From Candidatus Aerophobetes bacterium Ae_b3b (GTDB lineage Bacteria > Aerophobota > Aerophobia > Aerophobales > AE-B3A): a stretch of 27,464 bases of DNA. Shown here one piece after another: positions 5,245 to 11,336 of this stretch. Position 1 is the stretch's first letter, and every line of letters starts with the position of its first letter. A program made the position numbers and the translations under genes. The notes beneath the pieces are model-generated. The model saw nothing but the letters and a program-made list of their open reading frames with translations, was not told where the DNA came from and searched no databases. Location: NCBI GenBank assembly GCA_005223085.1, contig NJBP01000027.1, forward strand, positions 1-27,464, given 5' to 3'.

Positions 5245-5850
5245 CTACAATTTTCTTTTTGCTGCTTCCAGTTTCTCTAGCTGTTCGTAGAATCGCACGA
5301 TCTCAATTATATGGGCAGCCAATCCCTGGCTGTAGGAGACGATTACCGGGGGACGGAAAGGATCATCGCTGACGCTCAATTGAATAGTATTGCCACTGGC
5401 ATCCTGCCACTGAGCACCCCCTAGAGTGCCCTTTTTTACGTATGGCTTAATTGGCTTTCCGTATTTGGCCGTCAAATCCTTCAGTAACTCGCCTAAGAAA
5501 CGATACTGGTATCCACCAGCCCCCCAGAAATCCAACCTCACCTGGAAAAGGCGGTTGCCAAAAAAATAGAAGGTAACCAGAGCTACCTGCTTAAACGATC
5601 GACGCTGATGGTGAAAAGAGCGTATCAATTTATCTACCGGAAGGATTATAACACCCGCCCGGTAGTGCTCTAGAGGAGAAAAATCTCCGTTAGCAACAAT
5701 ACTTTTCACGTGTTCGGGAGACATTCCCCATAGGGCTCCTTCATATCCATCTATAGGAGAAGCAAAACCCAACGATGCCCATCCCCCAAAAAAGATCAAA
5801 AAAAGAACCACTATCTTCCATTCTTTTAAGTTAATTTTCTCGAGAATCAT
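5245..5850 (-). CDS. Secreted protein of unknown function, paralogue of its upstream neighbour
   Basis: The start is set at ATG 5850, preceded on the minus strand by GAGGAAAAAT; a GTG four codons earlier is less likely because this SD would fall inside the gene. The protein begins with a basic region, a hydrophobic core around residues 11-25 and an Ala-Ser-Pro signal-peptidase-like site. The mature part opens with Gly-Ala-Leu-Trp-Gly-Met-Ser-Pro-Glu-His-Val, and later has Val-Thr-Phe-Tyr-Phe-Phe-Gly-Asn-Arg-Leu-Phe-Gln-Val and Leu-x-Glu-Leu-Leu-Lys-Asp-Leu-x-x-Lys-Tyr-Gly-Lys-Pro. The same three blocks in the same order occur in the gene just upstream, so the two are tandem paralogues in one operon. 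The layout resembles small periplasmic beta-sheet proteins. I do not recognise a named family and give no function. It converges on the tRNA-Leu island. Confidence 0.75.
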   Translation of the reverse strand: MILEKINLKEWKIVVLFLIFFGGWASLGFASPIDGYEGALWGMSPEHVKSIVANGDFSPLEHYRAGVIILPVDKLIRSFHHQRRSFKQVALVTFYFFGNRLFQVRLDFWGAGGYQYRFLGELLKDLTAKYGKPIKPYVKKGTLGGAQWQDASGNTIQLSVSDDPFRPPVIVSYSQGLAAHIIEIVRFYEQLEKLEAAKRKL

Positions 5851-5920
5851 ATTTTTCCTCACTTTCTATCTTCTTCGTCTTATTTGTATCAAAGTAACAC
5901 GAATCAGCTTCCATAAAGTA

Positions 5921-6802
5921 TTATAGCTTCTTTTGCGTTTCCTCTCGTTTAAGCTTTTCTCTTTGGCTTCGAGTCTGGCTGAGTTCGGCCTCCAGAGCCG
6001 TATCAATATAAGAGATCGTAATGCCTGGAAAAAGCAGAGATTTAGGATTAAAAGATAGCTCAATTACGTTAAGTCCATCGCCCAGCCAGAGAGTCCTCGC
6101 CGATTCCTTATTGGGTTCGACCTCCTCCTCAACCGGCTTTCCATGCTTTTCCTTCAGGAGCTCATTTAGGATCTGATAGAAGGAGAACTCGCCCACCCGT
6201 CGATATATTTTCGCCTGAAATAGCTGATTTTTTAAAAAGTAAAAATTAATAGTTACCTTCTGATCGAGAATCTTGTCCTCAAAGTAAAAGAAATCGACCA
6301 GTTCATCGGTGGTACCGGATCCAAAGTCAATCACCGGATGTCCAAGATCAGAAAACTCCTCCTTGGGAAAGGCATCCCTTACCCACTTGGGAGACATTCC
6401 CCACTTCGCCAGGCGGTAACCCTTAATGCTAAGTCTTTCCCTTTGGAGTTCACGGGCTGCTCCAAGGACGCTCAACCCTCTTTCTTCAGCAATAATTTTA
6501 AGGGTCAGTCGTTCAATCTTATTTGTGGCTTGCTGGTCCTCCTTAGCAAGATCAAGGCTCAGAGCTTCCTGGCATCGATAGATTTCTTCAGGAAAGACTT
6601 GGGCCCTTTCATAGAGAAGACGAAGGCTATGCTTTATCTCATCCTCAGTTGCATTCTCTTCCAAGGCGTTCCTTACCAATGCATACGCTTTTACATAGGT
6701 ATTTTTGATGGTTTGAAGGTGAGATTTCCATTCCTGTGACCAAGCTGGACCCATATACTCTAAAAGTAATATTAGAATTAGGTAAACCATGATCTTTTTC
6801 AT
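5921..6802 (-). CDS. Secreted protein with N-terminal helical region, paralogue of its downstream neighbour
   Basis: The 293-residue protein starts at ATG 6802 with AAAGAAGGATAAA upstream. It has a signal peptide (Lys-Lys, then a Leu/Ile-rich core to about residue 20, cleavage near Ala-Trp-Ser-Gln). Residues about 24-130 are charged and helical. The C-terminal half (from about 135) has Leu-Ala-Lys-Trp-Gly-Met-Ser-Pro-Lys-Trp-Val, Ile-Asn-Phe-Tyr-Phe-Leu-Lys-Asn-Gln-Leu-Phe-Gln-Ala, and Leu-Asn-Glu-Leu-Leu-Lys-Glu-Lys-His-Gly-Lys-Pro, matching blocks in the adjacent secreted protein. The C-terminus is a Lys/Glu-rich helix. So a shared Trp-Gly-Met-Ser-Pro domain of roughly 130 residues is fused here to an extra N-terminal helical region. 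The function is unknown. It is probably the first gene of a two-gene minus-strand operon with a 70-bp gap. Confidence 0.75.
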   Translation of the reverse strand: MKKIMVYLILILLLEYMGPAWSQEWKSHLQTIKNTYVKAYALVRNALEENATEDEIKHSLRLLYERAQVFPEEIYRCQEALSLDLAKEDQQATNKIERLTLKIIAEERGLSVLGAARELQRERLSIKGYRLAKWGMSPKWVRDAFPKEEFSDLGHPVIDFGSGTTDELVDFFYFEDKILDQKVTINFYFLKNQLFQAKIYRRVGEFSFYQILNELLKEKHGKPVEEEVEPNKESARTLWLGDGLNVIELSFNPKSLLFPGITISYIDTALEAELSQTRSQREKLKREETQKKL

Positions 6803-6960
6803 TTTATCCTTCTTTGATTGAGAAATATGGGGAGTTTCAGTAAAGGATGTCCCACCTTTATATAACTTAGCTTTTTTTCAGATTTATCTTTAGCAATATT
6901 ATCACCACCCAATAGCTTTGTCAAAAGCCAAAATAGTTAGAACGTTACTTTATAGCACGA

Positions 6961-7015
6961 GGAAAGTGTTAGTATTCACATTAGCATTCAGAAGATCTAT
7001 ACGCGTATCGAGGGA
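6961..7015 (+). repeat. Dispersed repeat, partial copy (5' half)
   Basis: GGAAAGTGTT at 6961 and TATACGCGTATCGAGGG near 6998-7014 match, in order, the minus-strand sequence at 19865-19902 upstream of mreB. The present copy has a short insertion between the two blocks and lacks the half with the -35 box. It contains the 10-bp palindrome ATACGCGTAT (6999-7008). Confidence 0.6.
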
Positions 7016-7068
7016 CTTTCCCCGCAGGAGCCTTATATCAGCCACCTTAACGAGTCAGCTCTGCAGGT

Positions 7069-7130
7069 TTTGAATTTTGGGGGAGCAGTGAGCGAAGCGA
7101 GCGTTGAGGGGGAATATTTTCCCCCTCAAG
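7069..7130 (+). repeat. G-rich hairpin repeat, copy A
   Basis: It reads TTTTGAATTTTGGGGGAGCAG, a variable centre, then TTGAGGGGG (7104-7112) pairing perfectly with CCCCCTCAA (7121-7129) around an 8-nt loop. Copy B at 7191 and a related unit at 8046 share the GGGGGGAGCAG head and the GAGGGGG foot. Confidence 0.65.
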
Positions 7131-7190
7131 GATAGTTGAGGAAAAAGAAAGACGTGATGTCTGAGGAGCAAAGCGACGTGCTCTGCCTGT

Positions 7191-7245
7191 TTTTGAATTC
7201 GGGGGGAGCAGCGCAGCGTCGAGGGGGGATGTTTCCCCCCTTGAG
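7191..7245 (+). repeat. G-rich hairpin repeat, copy B
   Basis: It reads TTTTTGAATTCGGGGGGAGCAG, then a GCGCAGCGTCG centre, then GGGGGG (7223-7228) pairing with CCCCCC (7235-7240) around ATGTTT. It is about 120 bp downstream of copy A and in the same orientation. Confidence 0.65.
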
Positions 7246-7304
7246 ATCCTCACGTCTTTCCCGAGACGAGAAGACGAGCAGAAACAATCCAAAGTCGATA
7301 TACA

Positions 7305-7341
7305 GCGACGGAGGGGAAGAGTCCCGAGATATTTCTTGACT
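7305..7341 (+). repeat. Dispersed promoter-carrying repeat, copy 1
   Basis: A block starting GCGACGGAGGGGAAGAG and ending CCCGAGATATTTCTTGACT recurs on the minus strand at 19835-19870 and 24579-24613 with few changes. All three copies end in TTGAC, usable as a -35 box, and all three point at a gene. Confidence 0.75.
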
Positions 7342-7364
7342 TTTTCAAGACTAGATGTTATTCT
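7336..7364 (+). promoter_or_regulatory. Promoter of the gene at 7444, -35 inside the dispersed repeat
   Basis: TTGACT (7336-7341) and TATTCT (7359-7364) are spaced by 17 bp. The -35 is the last six bases of the repeat. Transcription would start about 75 bp before the start codon. Confidence 0.6.
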
Positions 7365-7443
7365 GTGCCTGATTACACAGAGGAATCTGAGGAATTCAGA
7401 TAATTGACAATCCGCGGCTATGAAAGAAAAGGAGATAAAACCG

Positions 7444-7983
7444 ATGAAAAAAGGTTTATGGGTAAGAGGAGCGGTTCTCTCGTTCATTGTGGTGGTAATA
7501 CTGACAGGGAATGTTTTCGCCGAACAGGGAGATTATGAGAAAATCTTAAAACTCAAAGATGAGATCATCAAGATTCAGAATCAAGGGGAACTCGGATTCA
7601 GAAACTTTATTCTCTGTTCCAAAATAATCACCTTCGGGCACTACGTTGCCTTGCCGGAGCCAAAGGTAAAAGTAGGTACTGAAGAAGTGCTCGTTTATGC
7701 TGAGCCAGCTAATTACTTTACCAACACTCAGGGGGAAAGATATGAGATATGGCTCACACTCGATATGATTGTTTTTGACGAGAATGGCGAAGTGCTGTTG
7801 GAGAAGACCGATGCCCTGTCGGCGCACTTTAACACCGCAACCCCCATACTTGATATCTCCTTTCCCCTCACTATCTATTTGAACACAGTTCCAGTTGGTA
7901 AATACACCTTTAAAGTGGTGCTTCACGACGTGTTGAGAGATACCGAGGCTAATAAAACGGTTGATTTTGAGGTGGTTGAGTAG
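7444..7983 (+). CDS. Secreted protein of unknown function, predicted beta-rich
   Basis: The start is placed at ATG 7444, because AAAGGAG (about 7427-7433) is well spaced from it; the earlier ATG at 7420 has no ribosome-binding site. The 179-residue protein has a signal peptide (Met-Lys-Lys, hydrophobic residues 10-24, cleavage near Val-Phe-Ala). A short helical segment with Lys/Glu (about 30-45) follows. The rest is a beta-rich region with Tyr-Ala-Glu-Pro-Ala-Asn-Tyr-Phe and, near the end, Thr-Val-Pro-Val-Gly-Lys-Tyr-Thr-Phe-Lys-Val-Val-Leu-His-Asp-Val. That last pattern is the kind seen in Ig-like sandwich domains whose final strand carries a Gly-x-Tyr. I do not recognise a family; a periplasmic adhesion or assembly role is only a guess. 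It is monocistronic by spacing and has its own promoter in the upstream repeat. Confidence 0.75.
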   Translation: MKKGLWVRGAVLSFIVVVILTGNVFAEQGDYEKILKLKDEIIKIQNQGELGFRNFILCSKIITFGHYVALPEPKVKVGTEEVLVYAEPANYFTNTQGERYEIWLTLDMIVFDENGEVLLEKTDALSAHFNTATPILDISFPLTIYLNTVPVGKYTFKVVLHDVLRDTEANKTVDFEVVE

Positions 7984-8045
7984 ATGCTGCTCTACATTTT
8001 TTCAAAAGTTTCTTTGGATTGCTATCAAGTGAGATACCGAAAAAA

Positions 8046-8126
8046 GGGGGGAGCAGGCCCGACTTGCTCGAGCAAAGCGAGAGTCGGCTTTACCAATCGG
8101 GCCGTTGAGGGGGGAATTCCGAAGGA
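8046..8126 (+). repeat. G-rich hairpin repeat, copy C (longer centre)
   Basis: GGGGGGAGCAG opens the unit and CGTTGAGGGGGGAATT closes it, as in copies A and B. The centre is longer, with GCCCGA (about 8057) pairing with TCGGGC (about 8097) and an inner stem around GCTCGAGC. It fills most of the 179-bp gap before the next gene. Confidence 0.55.
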
Positions 8127-8162
8127 ATCGGCGAAGCCCTATTTCCATCCTCAAATATCTCG

Positions 8163-8447
8163 ATGTTATTGATTGCCATAATTGTGCCTTTCTTTGTTGC
8201 CTGGTGGATAGCCTCTGATGCTAAGAAAAGAGGCTATACTCAGGGTCAAATTATCGGATGGTTCCTGGGAGTCTGGTTCCTTCTTATCGTATTTTTGCCC
8301 CTTTATCTTATCCTGAGATCCAGGTCAGCCAAACCTACCAGACCAGCCACGGGACCCGGGGTATGCCCCTATTGTGGTAATCTTTTCCAGGGTAAAGTTA
8401 CCTATTGTCCTTACTGTGGGCAGAAACTTGAAGATGACAGCTTGTAA
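8163..8447 (+). CDS. Small membrane protein with C-terminal zinc ribbon
   Basis: The 94-residue protein has two transmembrane helices, residues about 3-17 and 29-50 (Ile-Ile-Gly-Trp-Phe-Leu-Gly-Val-Trp-Phe-Leu-Leu-Ile-Val-Phe), joined by a short charged loop with Asp-Ala-Lys-Lys-Arg-Gly. A Pro-rich linker follows. The zinc ribbon is Cys-Pro-Tyr-Cys-Gly (69-73) with a second Cys-Pro-Tyr-Cys-Gly near 83-87, four Cys in all. Proteins with this two-helix plus zinc-ribbon layout are common and mostly uncharacterised. No good Shine-Dalgarno precedes the ATG; GTG and TTG codons a few residues in are possible alternative starts, but would remove part of the first helix. It is followed 20 bp later by a DUF401 membrane protein, so the two may be cotranscribed. 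Confidence 0.75.
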   Translation: MLLIAIIVPFFVAWWIASDAKKRGYTQGQIIGWFLGVWFLLIVFLPLYLILRSRSAKPTRPATGPGVCPYCGNLFQGKVTYCPYCGQKLEDDSL

Positions 8448-8467
8448 GAAAGGAGTCAAAAGATCCT

Positions 8468-9646
8468 TTGAAGGGGAAGTGGAGCCTGGGAGTATCTATA
8501 CTTTTTATATCCTTGATAGTGGGAATTCTCTTCCGAATGAGCCCGGCTACTATATTAAAAAATATTTTTTTAGCCTCGATTCACCCCACCACTTTACAAC
8601 TATTAGCTCTAATTATATTGGTTATCTTTTTGGGAAATCTCATGAAAGAGAGGGGAAATTTAGAAAATATAGTTTCCTCTCTTGAAGCCATAATCAGGAA
8701 TCGCCGCCTAGGGTCCATCATTCCGCCTGCTTTTATGGGACTTCTGCCCATGCCTGCCGGAGCACTTTTCTCCGCTCCCATGGTGGAGGAATTTGGTAGG
8801 AAAATGGGGGTGAGTTCAGAGAATAAGACTCTTCTAAACTATTGGTTCCGTCATATATGGGAGTATATATGGCCTCTTTATCCATCATTAATTCTAGCGG
8901 CAGCACTTCTCAACGTTAAGGTTAGAGATATTATCCTGGCCCAGTATCCTTTAACCCTGGCCGCTATTGCCGCAGGCTTTATCTTCTGCATGCAAAAGGG
9001 CTCCTACCCACCGTCCTCCCAGCGTCTTAAGCCTCAGAAGAAAACCAAGTTTACTAAGGAGATTCGGGCTCTTGTCTTCAATACCTGGCCAATTCTGGCC
9101 ATAATCCTTCTAGTTCTGATTTTCAAGGTAAAACTGCTTCTAGCCATCCTAACCATCGTATTAATCGTTCTTGCCTCCTCCAAAATGAAAGGACATAAAA
9201 TATTTTTATCTTTCAAAAAAAGTCTTTCTTTATCCATGATTCTTTTGATAATTTCCGTTATGGTCTTCAAAAGAATGTTCGAGGTTTCCGGCGCATTTTT
9301 GGTAATTTCTACCACTTTTAGTGATTGGGGGGTATCTCCTTTAATTATTTTGTTCTTTGCTCCTTTTCTGGCCGGTCTTTTAACAGGAATTACCTCTGCT
9401 TTCGTGGGAATAGCATTCCCTATACTTTTGCCTTTAATGATTAGGAGCCAACCGAACCTGACCTACGCCATGCTTGCCTATGCCGGTGGATTTGCCGGAG
9501 TTCTTCTCTCTCCATTTCATCTCTGTCTTATCGTTACCAGAGAATACTTCAAGGCAGATCTCAGAAAATTATATAAACTGCTATTACTTCCGGTCACCTT
9601 CGTCGTCCTGGTGGCCCTCCTAATCGTAGGGTTAAAAGGGTTTTAG
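8468..9646 (+). CDS. DUF401 family integral membrane protein
   Basis: The 392-residue protein is almost wholly hydrophobic, with about ten membrane segments. It has the family signature Gly-Leu-Leu-Pro-Met-Pro-Ala-Gly-Ala-Leu-Phe-Ser-Ala-Pro-Met-Val (about residues 91-106). A Trp-Arg-His-like motif in Tyr-Trp-Phe-Arg-His-Ile-Trp-Glu-Tyr follows. A second polar-in-membrane segment near residue 310 (Leu-Leu-Thr-Gly-Ile-Thr-Ser-Ala-Phe-Val-Gly) mirrors the first. This double-hairpin plan is like ion-transporter-type secondary carriers; the substrate is unknown for the family. The start is TTG 8468, the only start codon before the first membrane segment, with AAAGGAG about 11 bp upstream; an in-frame TGA lies further up. 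The C-terminus overlaps, on the other strand, the tail of a GxxExxY remnant. Confidence 0.85.
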   Translation: MKGKWSLGVSILFISLIVGILFRMSPATILKNIFLASIHPTTLQLLALIILVIFLGNLMKERGNLENIVSSLEAIIRNRRLGSIIPPAFMGLLPMPAGALFSAPMVEEFGRKMGVSSENKTLLNYWFRHIWEYIWPLYPSLILAAALLNVKVRDIILAQYPLTLAAIAAGFIFCMQKGSYPPSSQRLKPQKKTKFTKEIRALVFNTWPILAIILLVLIFKVKLLLAILTIVLIVLASSKMKGHKIFLSFKKSLSLSMILLIISVMVFKRMFEVSGAFLVISTTFSDWGVSPLIILFFAPFLAGLLTGITSAFVGIAFPILLPLMIRSQPNLTYAMLAYAGGFAGVLLSPFHLCLIVTREYFKADLRKLYKLLLLPVTFVVLVALLIVGLKGF

Positions 9647-9822
9647 GAAAAATTTTAATAAGGATTCAGCCGCAGATTTACGCTGATATTTTCTTTTATT
9701 ATCATATACAAATCTTTTGAACTCTGGTTTTCTACCAAAATTCAATAATAAGCCAACTTCCATAGTTATTGCCTTATTTTTCAACCCAACAAACTCAATA
9801 AACCCAATAAACTCAACAAACC
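9632..9822 (-). pseudogene. C-terminal remnant of a GxxExxY protein
   Basis: Read on the minus strand, the frame ending at TAA 9634-9632 contains Met-Glu-Val-Gly-Leu-Leu-Leu-Asn-Phe-Gly-Arg-Lys-Pro-Glu-Phe-Lys-Arg. This is the C-terminal signature of GxxExxY (PDDEXK_3-type) proteins. The N-terminal Gly-x-x-Glu-x-x-Tyr and nuclease core are missing. In their place is a short tandem repeat of TTTGTTGAG/TTTATTGGG-like units (about 9782-9822). The flanks carry the CACAGATTCACACAGATG-type sequence (about 9830-9855) and the ATCAGCGTAAATCTGCGGC-type sequence (about 9667-9686) that commonly accompany this gene family. So this is a decayed copy. Its last codons overlap the end of the DUF401 gene, which may therefore have taken over a few bases of it. 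Confidence 0.7.
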
Positions 9823-9852
9823 CAAACCGTGTTCATCTGTGTGAATCTGTGG

Positions 9853-11277
9853 CTAAATAGCTACCTTTTCCTTACGGCCACCCCGTAAATATTGATGGAT
9901 CCCCCGGGCCGCTCTTTTTCCTGCTCCCATGGCAGCAATAACTGTAGCAGCCCCGGTAACAATATCTCCTCCAGCAAAAACCTGAGGAATGCTGGTCTGG
10001 CCATTCTCTTCGTTTACCCCAATGTATCCCCAACGATTTAATCTTAACCCAGGGGTTCCCTGAGTCAAAAGAGGATTGGCTCCTTGACCAATGGCCACCA
10101 CTACCGTCTCTAAATCAAGATTAAATTCAGACCCTTTTATAGGTATAGGTCTTCTCCTCCCACTTTCATCAGGCTCACCCAGTCTCATTCTTAGACACCG
10201 CATCCCAGCAAGACGCTTCTTTTCATCTCCTAAAAAAGCTACCGGAATGGTCAAAAGGTGAAATTTTACACCTTCTTCCTCAGCATTCTTTATTTCCTCC
10301 TCGCGGGCTGGCATCTCCTTTCTTGATCGCCGGTAGATTACATAAACCTGCTCTGCTCCCAGTCTCAAAGCCACACGGGCTGAATCCATGGCCACATTGC
10401 CTCCGCCTATTACTCCAACTTTTCGACCAATTTTAATGGGAGTATCATAGGAAGGAAATTGATAAGCCTTCATTAGATTAACCCGGGTAAGAAATTCGCT
10501 GGCCGAATAAACGCCATCTAAGTTTTCCCCGGGAATGTGTAAAAAATGAGGAAGCCCGGCTCCGATTCCTACAAAAACTGCAGAAAATTCATCCTTTAAG
10601 AGGTCCTCAATGATTAGAGTCTTTCCGATTAACACATTAGGACAGATCTTCACCCCTAATTTCTCAATATTCCTTATCTCAATTTCAAGGATGTGCTTGG
10701 GAAGCCTGAACTCAGGTATTCCATACCTGAGAACTCCGCCTGAGCTGTGCAAAGCTTCAAATATAGTGACTCGGTAACCCAGTTTGACCAGATCTGCTGC
10801 TGCTGTAAGTCCGGCAGGACCGGATCCTACCACAGCTACTTGAGCCACTGAAGACGAGGCAAGGTTCTGAGTTACTTTTTTTTCACTGTTTTCCTTCTGC
10901 CTTATTTCCCAGTCGGCGGCGAATCGCTCTAACCTTCCAATGGCTACTGGTTCTCCCTTTTTAGATCTTACGCATTTTATCTCACACTGAGTCTCTTGAG
11001 GACAGACCCTCCCACAAACAGCGGGAAGACTGTTCTTTTCCTTAATCTTTTCTATGGCGGCCTGGAAATTCGCCTGCGCTATGTATTTTATGAAGGCGGG
11101 TATGTCAATTTCTACTGGACATCCTTTTATACAGGGAGGTTTTTTGCATTGTAGACACCTTTTAGCCTCCTCTACCGCCTGCTCGGAAGAATACCCCAGG
11201 GCTACTTCATAGAAACTTTTTATTCTCTTTTTTGGATTCTGCTTGGGCATCCCAACTTTCGTCACTCTATCAGACAT
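9853..11277 (-). CDS. gltA: NADPH-dependent glutamate synthase small-subunit-like flavoprotein (GltD/NfnB type)
   Basis: The 474-residue protein is the FAD- and Fe-S-containing small-subunit type. The Cys clusters are Cys41/44/49/53 (Cys-Leu-Gln-Cys-Lys-Lys-Pro-Pro-Cys) and Cys88/92/98/102. The FAD Rossmann motif is Gly-Ser-Gly-Pro-Ala-Gly-Leu-Thr-Ala (151-159). The second nucleotide-binding motif is Gly-Gly-Gly-Asn-Val-Ala-Met-Asp (about 292-299), followed by Tyr-Arg-Arg-Ser-Arg-Lys-Glu-Met-Pro-Ala. The C-terminal Ala-Gly-Gly-Asp motif is also present. Stand-alone members act as homotetrameric glutamate synthase, as sulfide dehydrogenase SudA, or as the NfnB subunit of the electron-bifurcating transhydrogenase. 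No NfnA-like ferredoxin reductase or large GltB subunit is adjacent, so the stand-alone role is likelier. It lies 59 bp after an Fe-ADH gene on the same strand. A short uORF with a better Shine-Dalgarno overlaps its start. Confidence 0.85.
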   Translation of the reverse strand: MSDRVTKVGMPKQNPKKRIKSFYEVALGYSSEQAVEEAKRCLQCKKPPCIKGCPVEIDIPAFIKYIAQANFQAAIEKIKEKNSLPAVCGRVCPQETQCEIKCVRSKKGEPVAIGRLERFAADWEIRQKENSEKKVTQNLASSSVAQVAVVGSGPAGLTAAADLVKLGYRVTIFEALHSSGGVLRYGIPEFRLPKHILEIEIRNIEKLGVKICPNVLIGKTLIIEDLLKDEFSAVFVGIGAGLPHFLHIPGENLDGVYSASEFLTRVNLMKAYQFPSYDTPIKIGRKVGVIGGGNVAMDSARVALRLGAEQVYVIYRRSRKEMPAREEEIKNAEEEGVKFHLLTIPVAFLGDEKKRLAGMRCLRMRLGEPDESGRRRPIPIKGSEFNLDLETVVVAIGQGANPLLTQGTPGLRLNRWGYIGVNEENGQTSIPQVFAGGDIVTGAATVIAAMGAGKRAARGIHQYLRGGRKEKVAI

Positions 11278-11323
11278 CTAAGATTCCTCGATATTCACAA
11301 TCGGCCTCATTAATTCTCTCCAT
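11270..11323 (-). CDS. Possible 17-residue leader ORF overlapping the flavoprotein start
   Basis: On the minus strand TAGGAGGTCAAG precedes an ATG at 11323. The frame encodes 17 residues (Met-Glu-Arg-Ile-Asn-Glu-Ala-Asp-Cys...) and ends in a TGA at 11272-11270, eight bases inside the flavoprotein gene, in another frame. This is the best ribosome-binding site in the gap. It could be a coupling leader peptide, or the footprint of a small indel that shifted an older start. Evidence is thin. Confidence 0.25.
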   Translation of the reverse strand: MERINEADCEYRGILDV

Positions 11324-11336
11324 CTTGACCTCCTAT

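Larger units (their letters stand above)
6803..7443. other. Repeat-rich intergenic region
   Basis: No gene is supported in these roughly 640 bp. The stretch holds the divergent upstream regions of the secreted-protein operon and of the gene at 7444. It also has one partial and one full copy of a dispersed repeat (6961-7015 and 7305-7341) and two copies of a G-rich hairpin repeat (7069-7130 and 7191-7245), each listed separately. Open frames here are low-complexity translations of these repeats. Confidence 0.7.

Noticed and set aside
7069-7245. CRISPR-like array
   Set aside because: Only two units of unequal length with internal hairpins and no spacers of constant length; no Cas genes.
7047-7487. 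A 146-codon minus-strand frame and short plus-strand frames between 7136 and 7339
   Set aside because: They are translations of the G-rich hairpin repeats and dispersed repeat.
10000-11277. NfnAB electron-bifurcating transhydrogenase locus
   Set aside because: No NfnA-like gene is adjacent to the GltD-like gene, so only the one subunit type can be stated.
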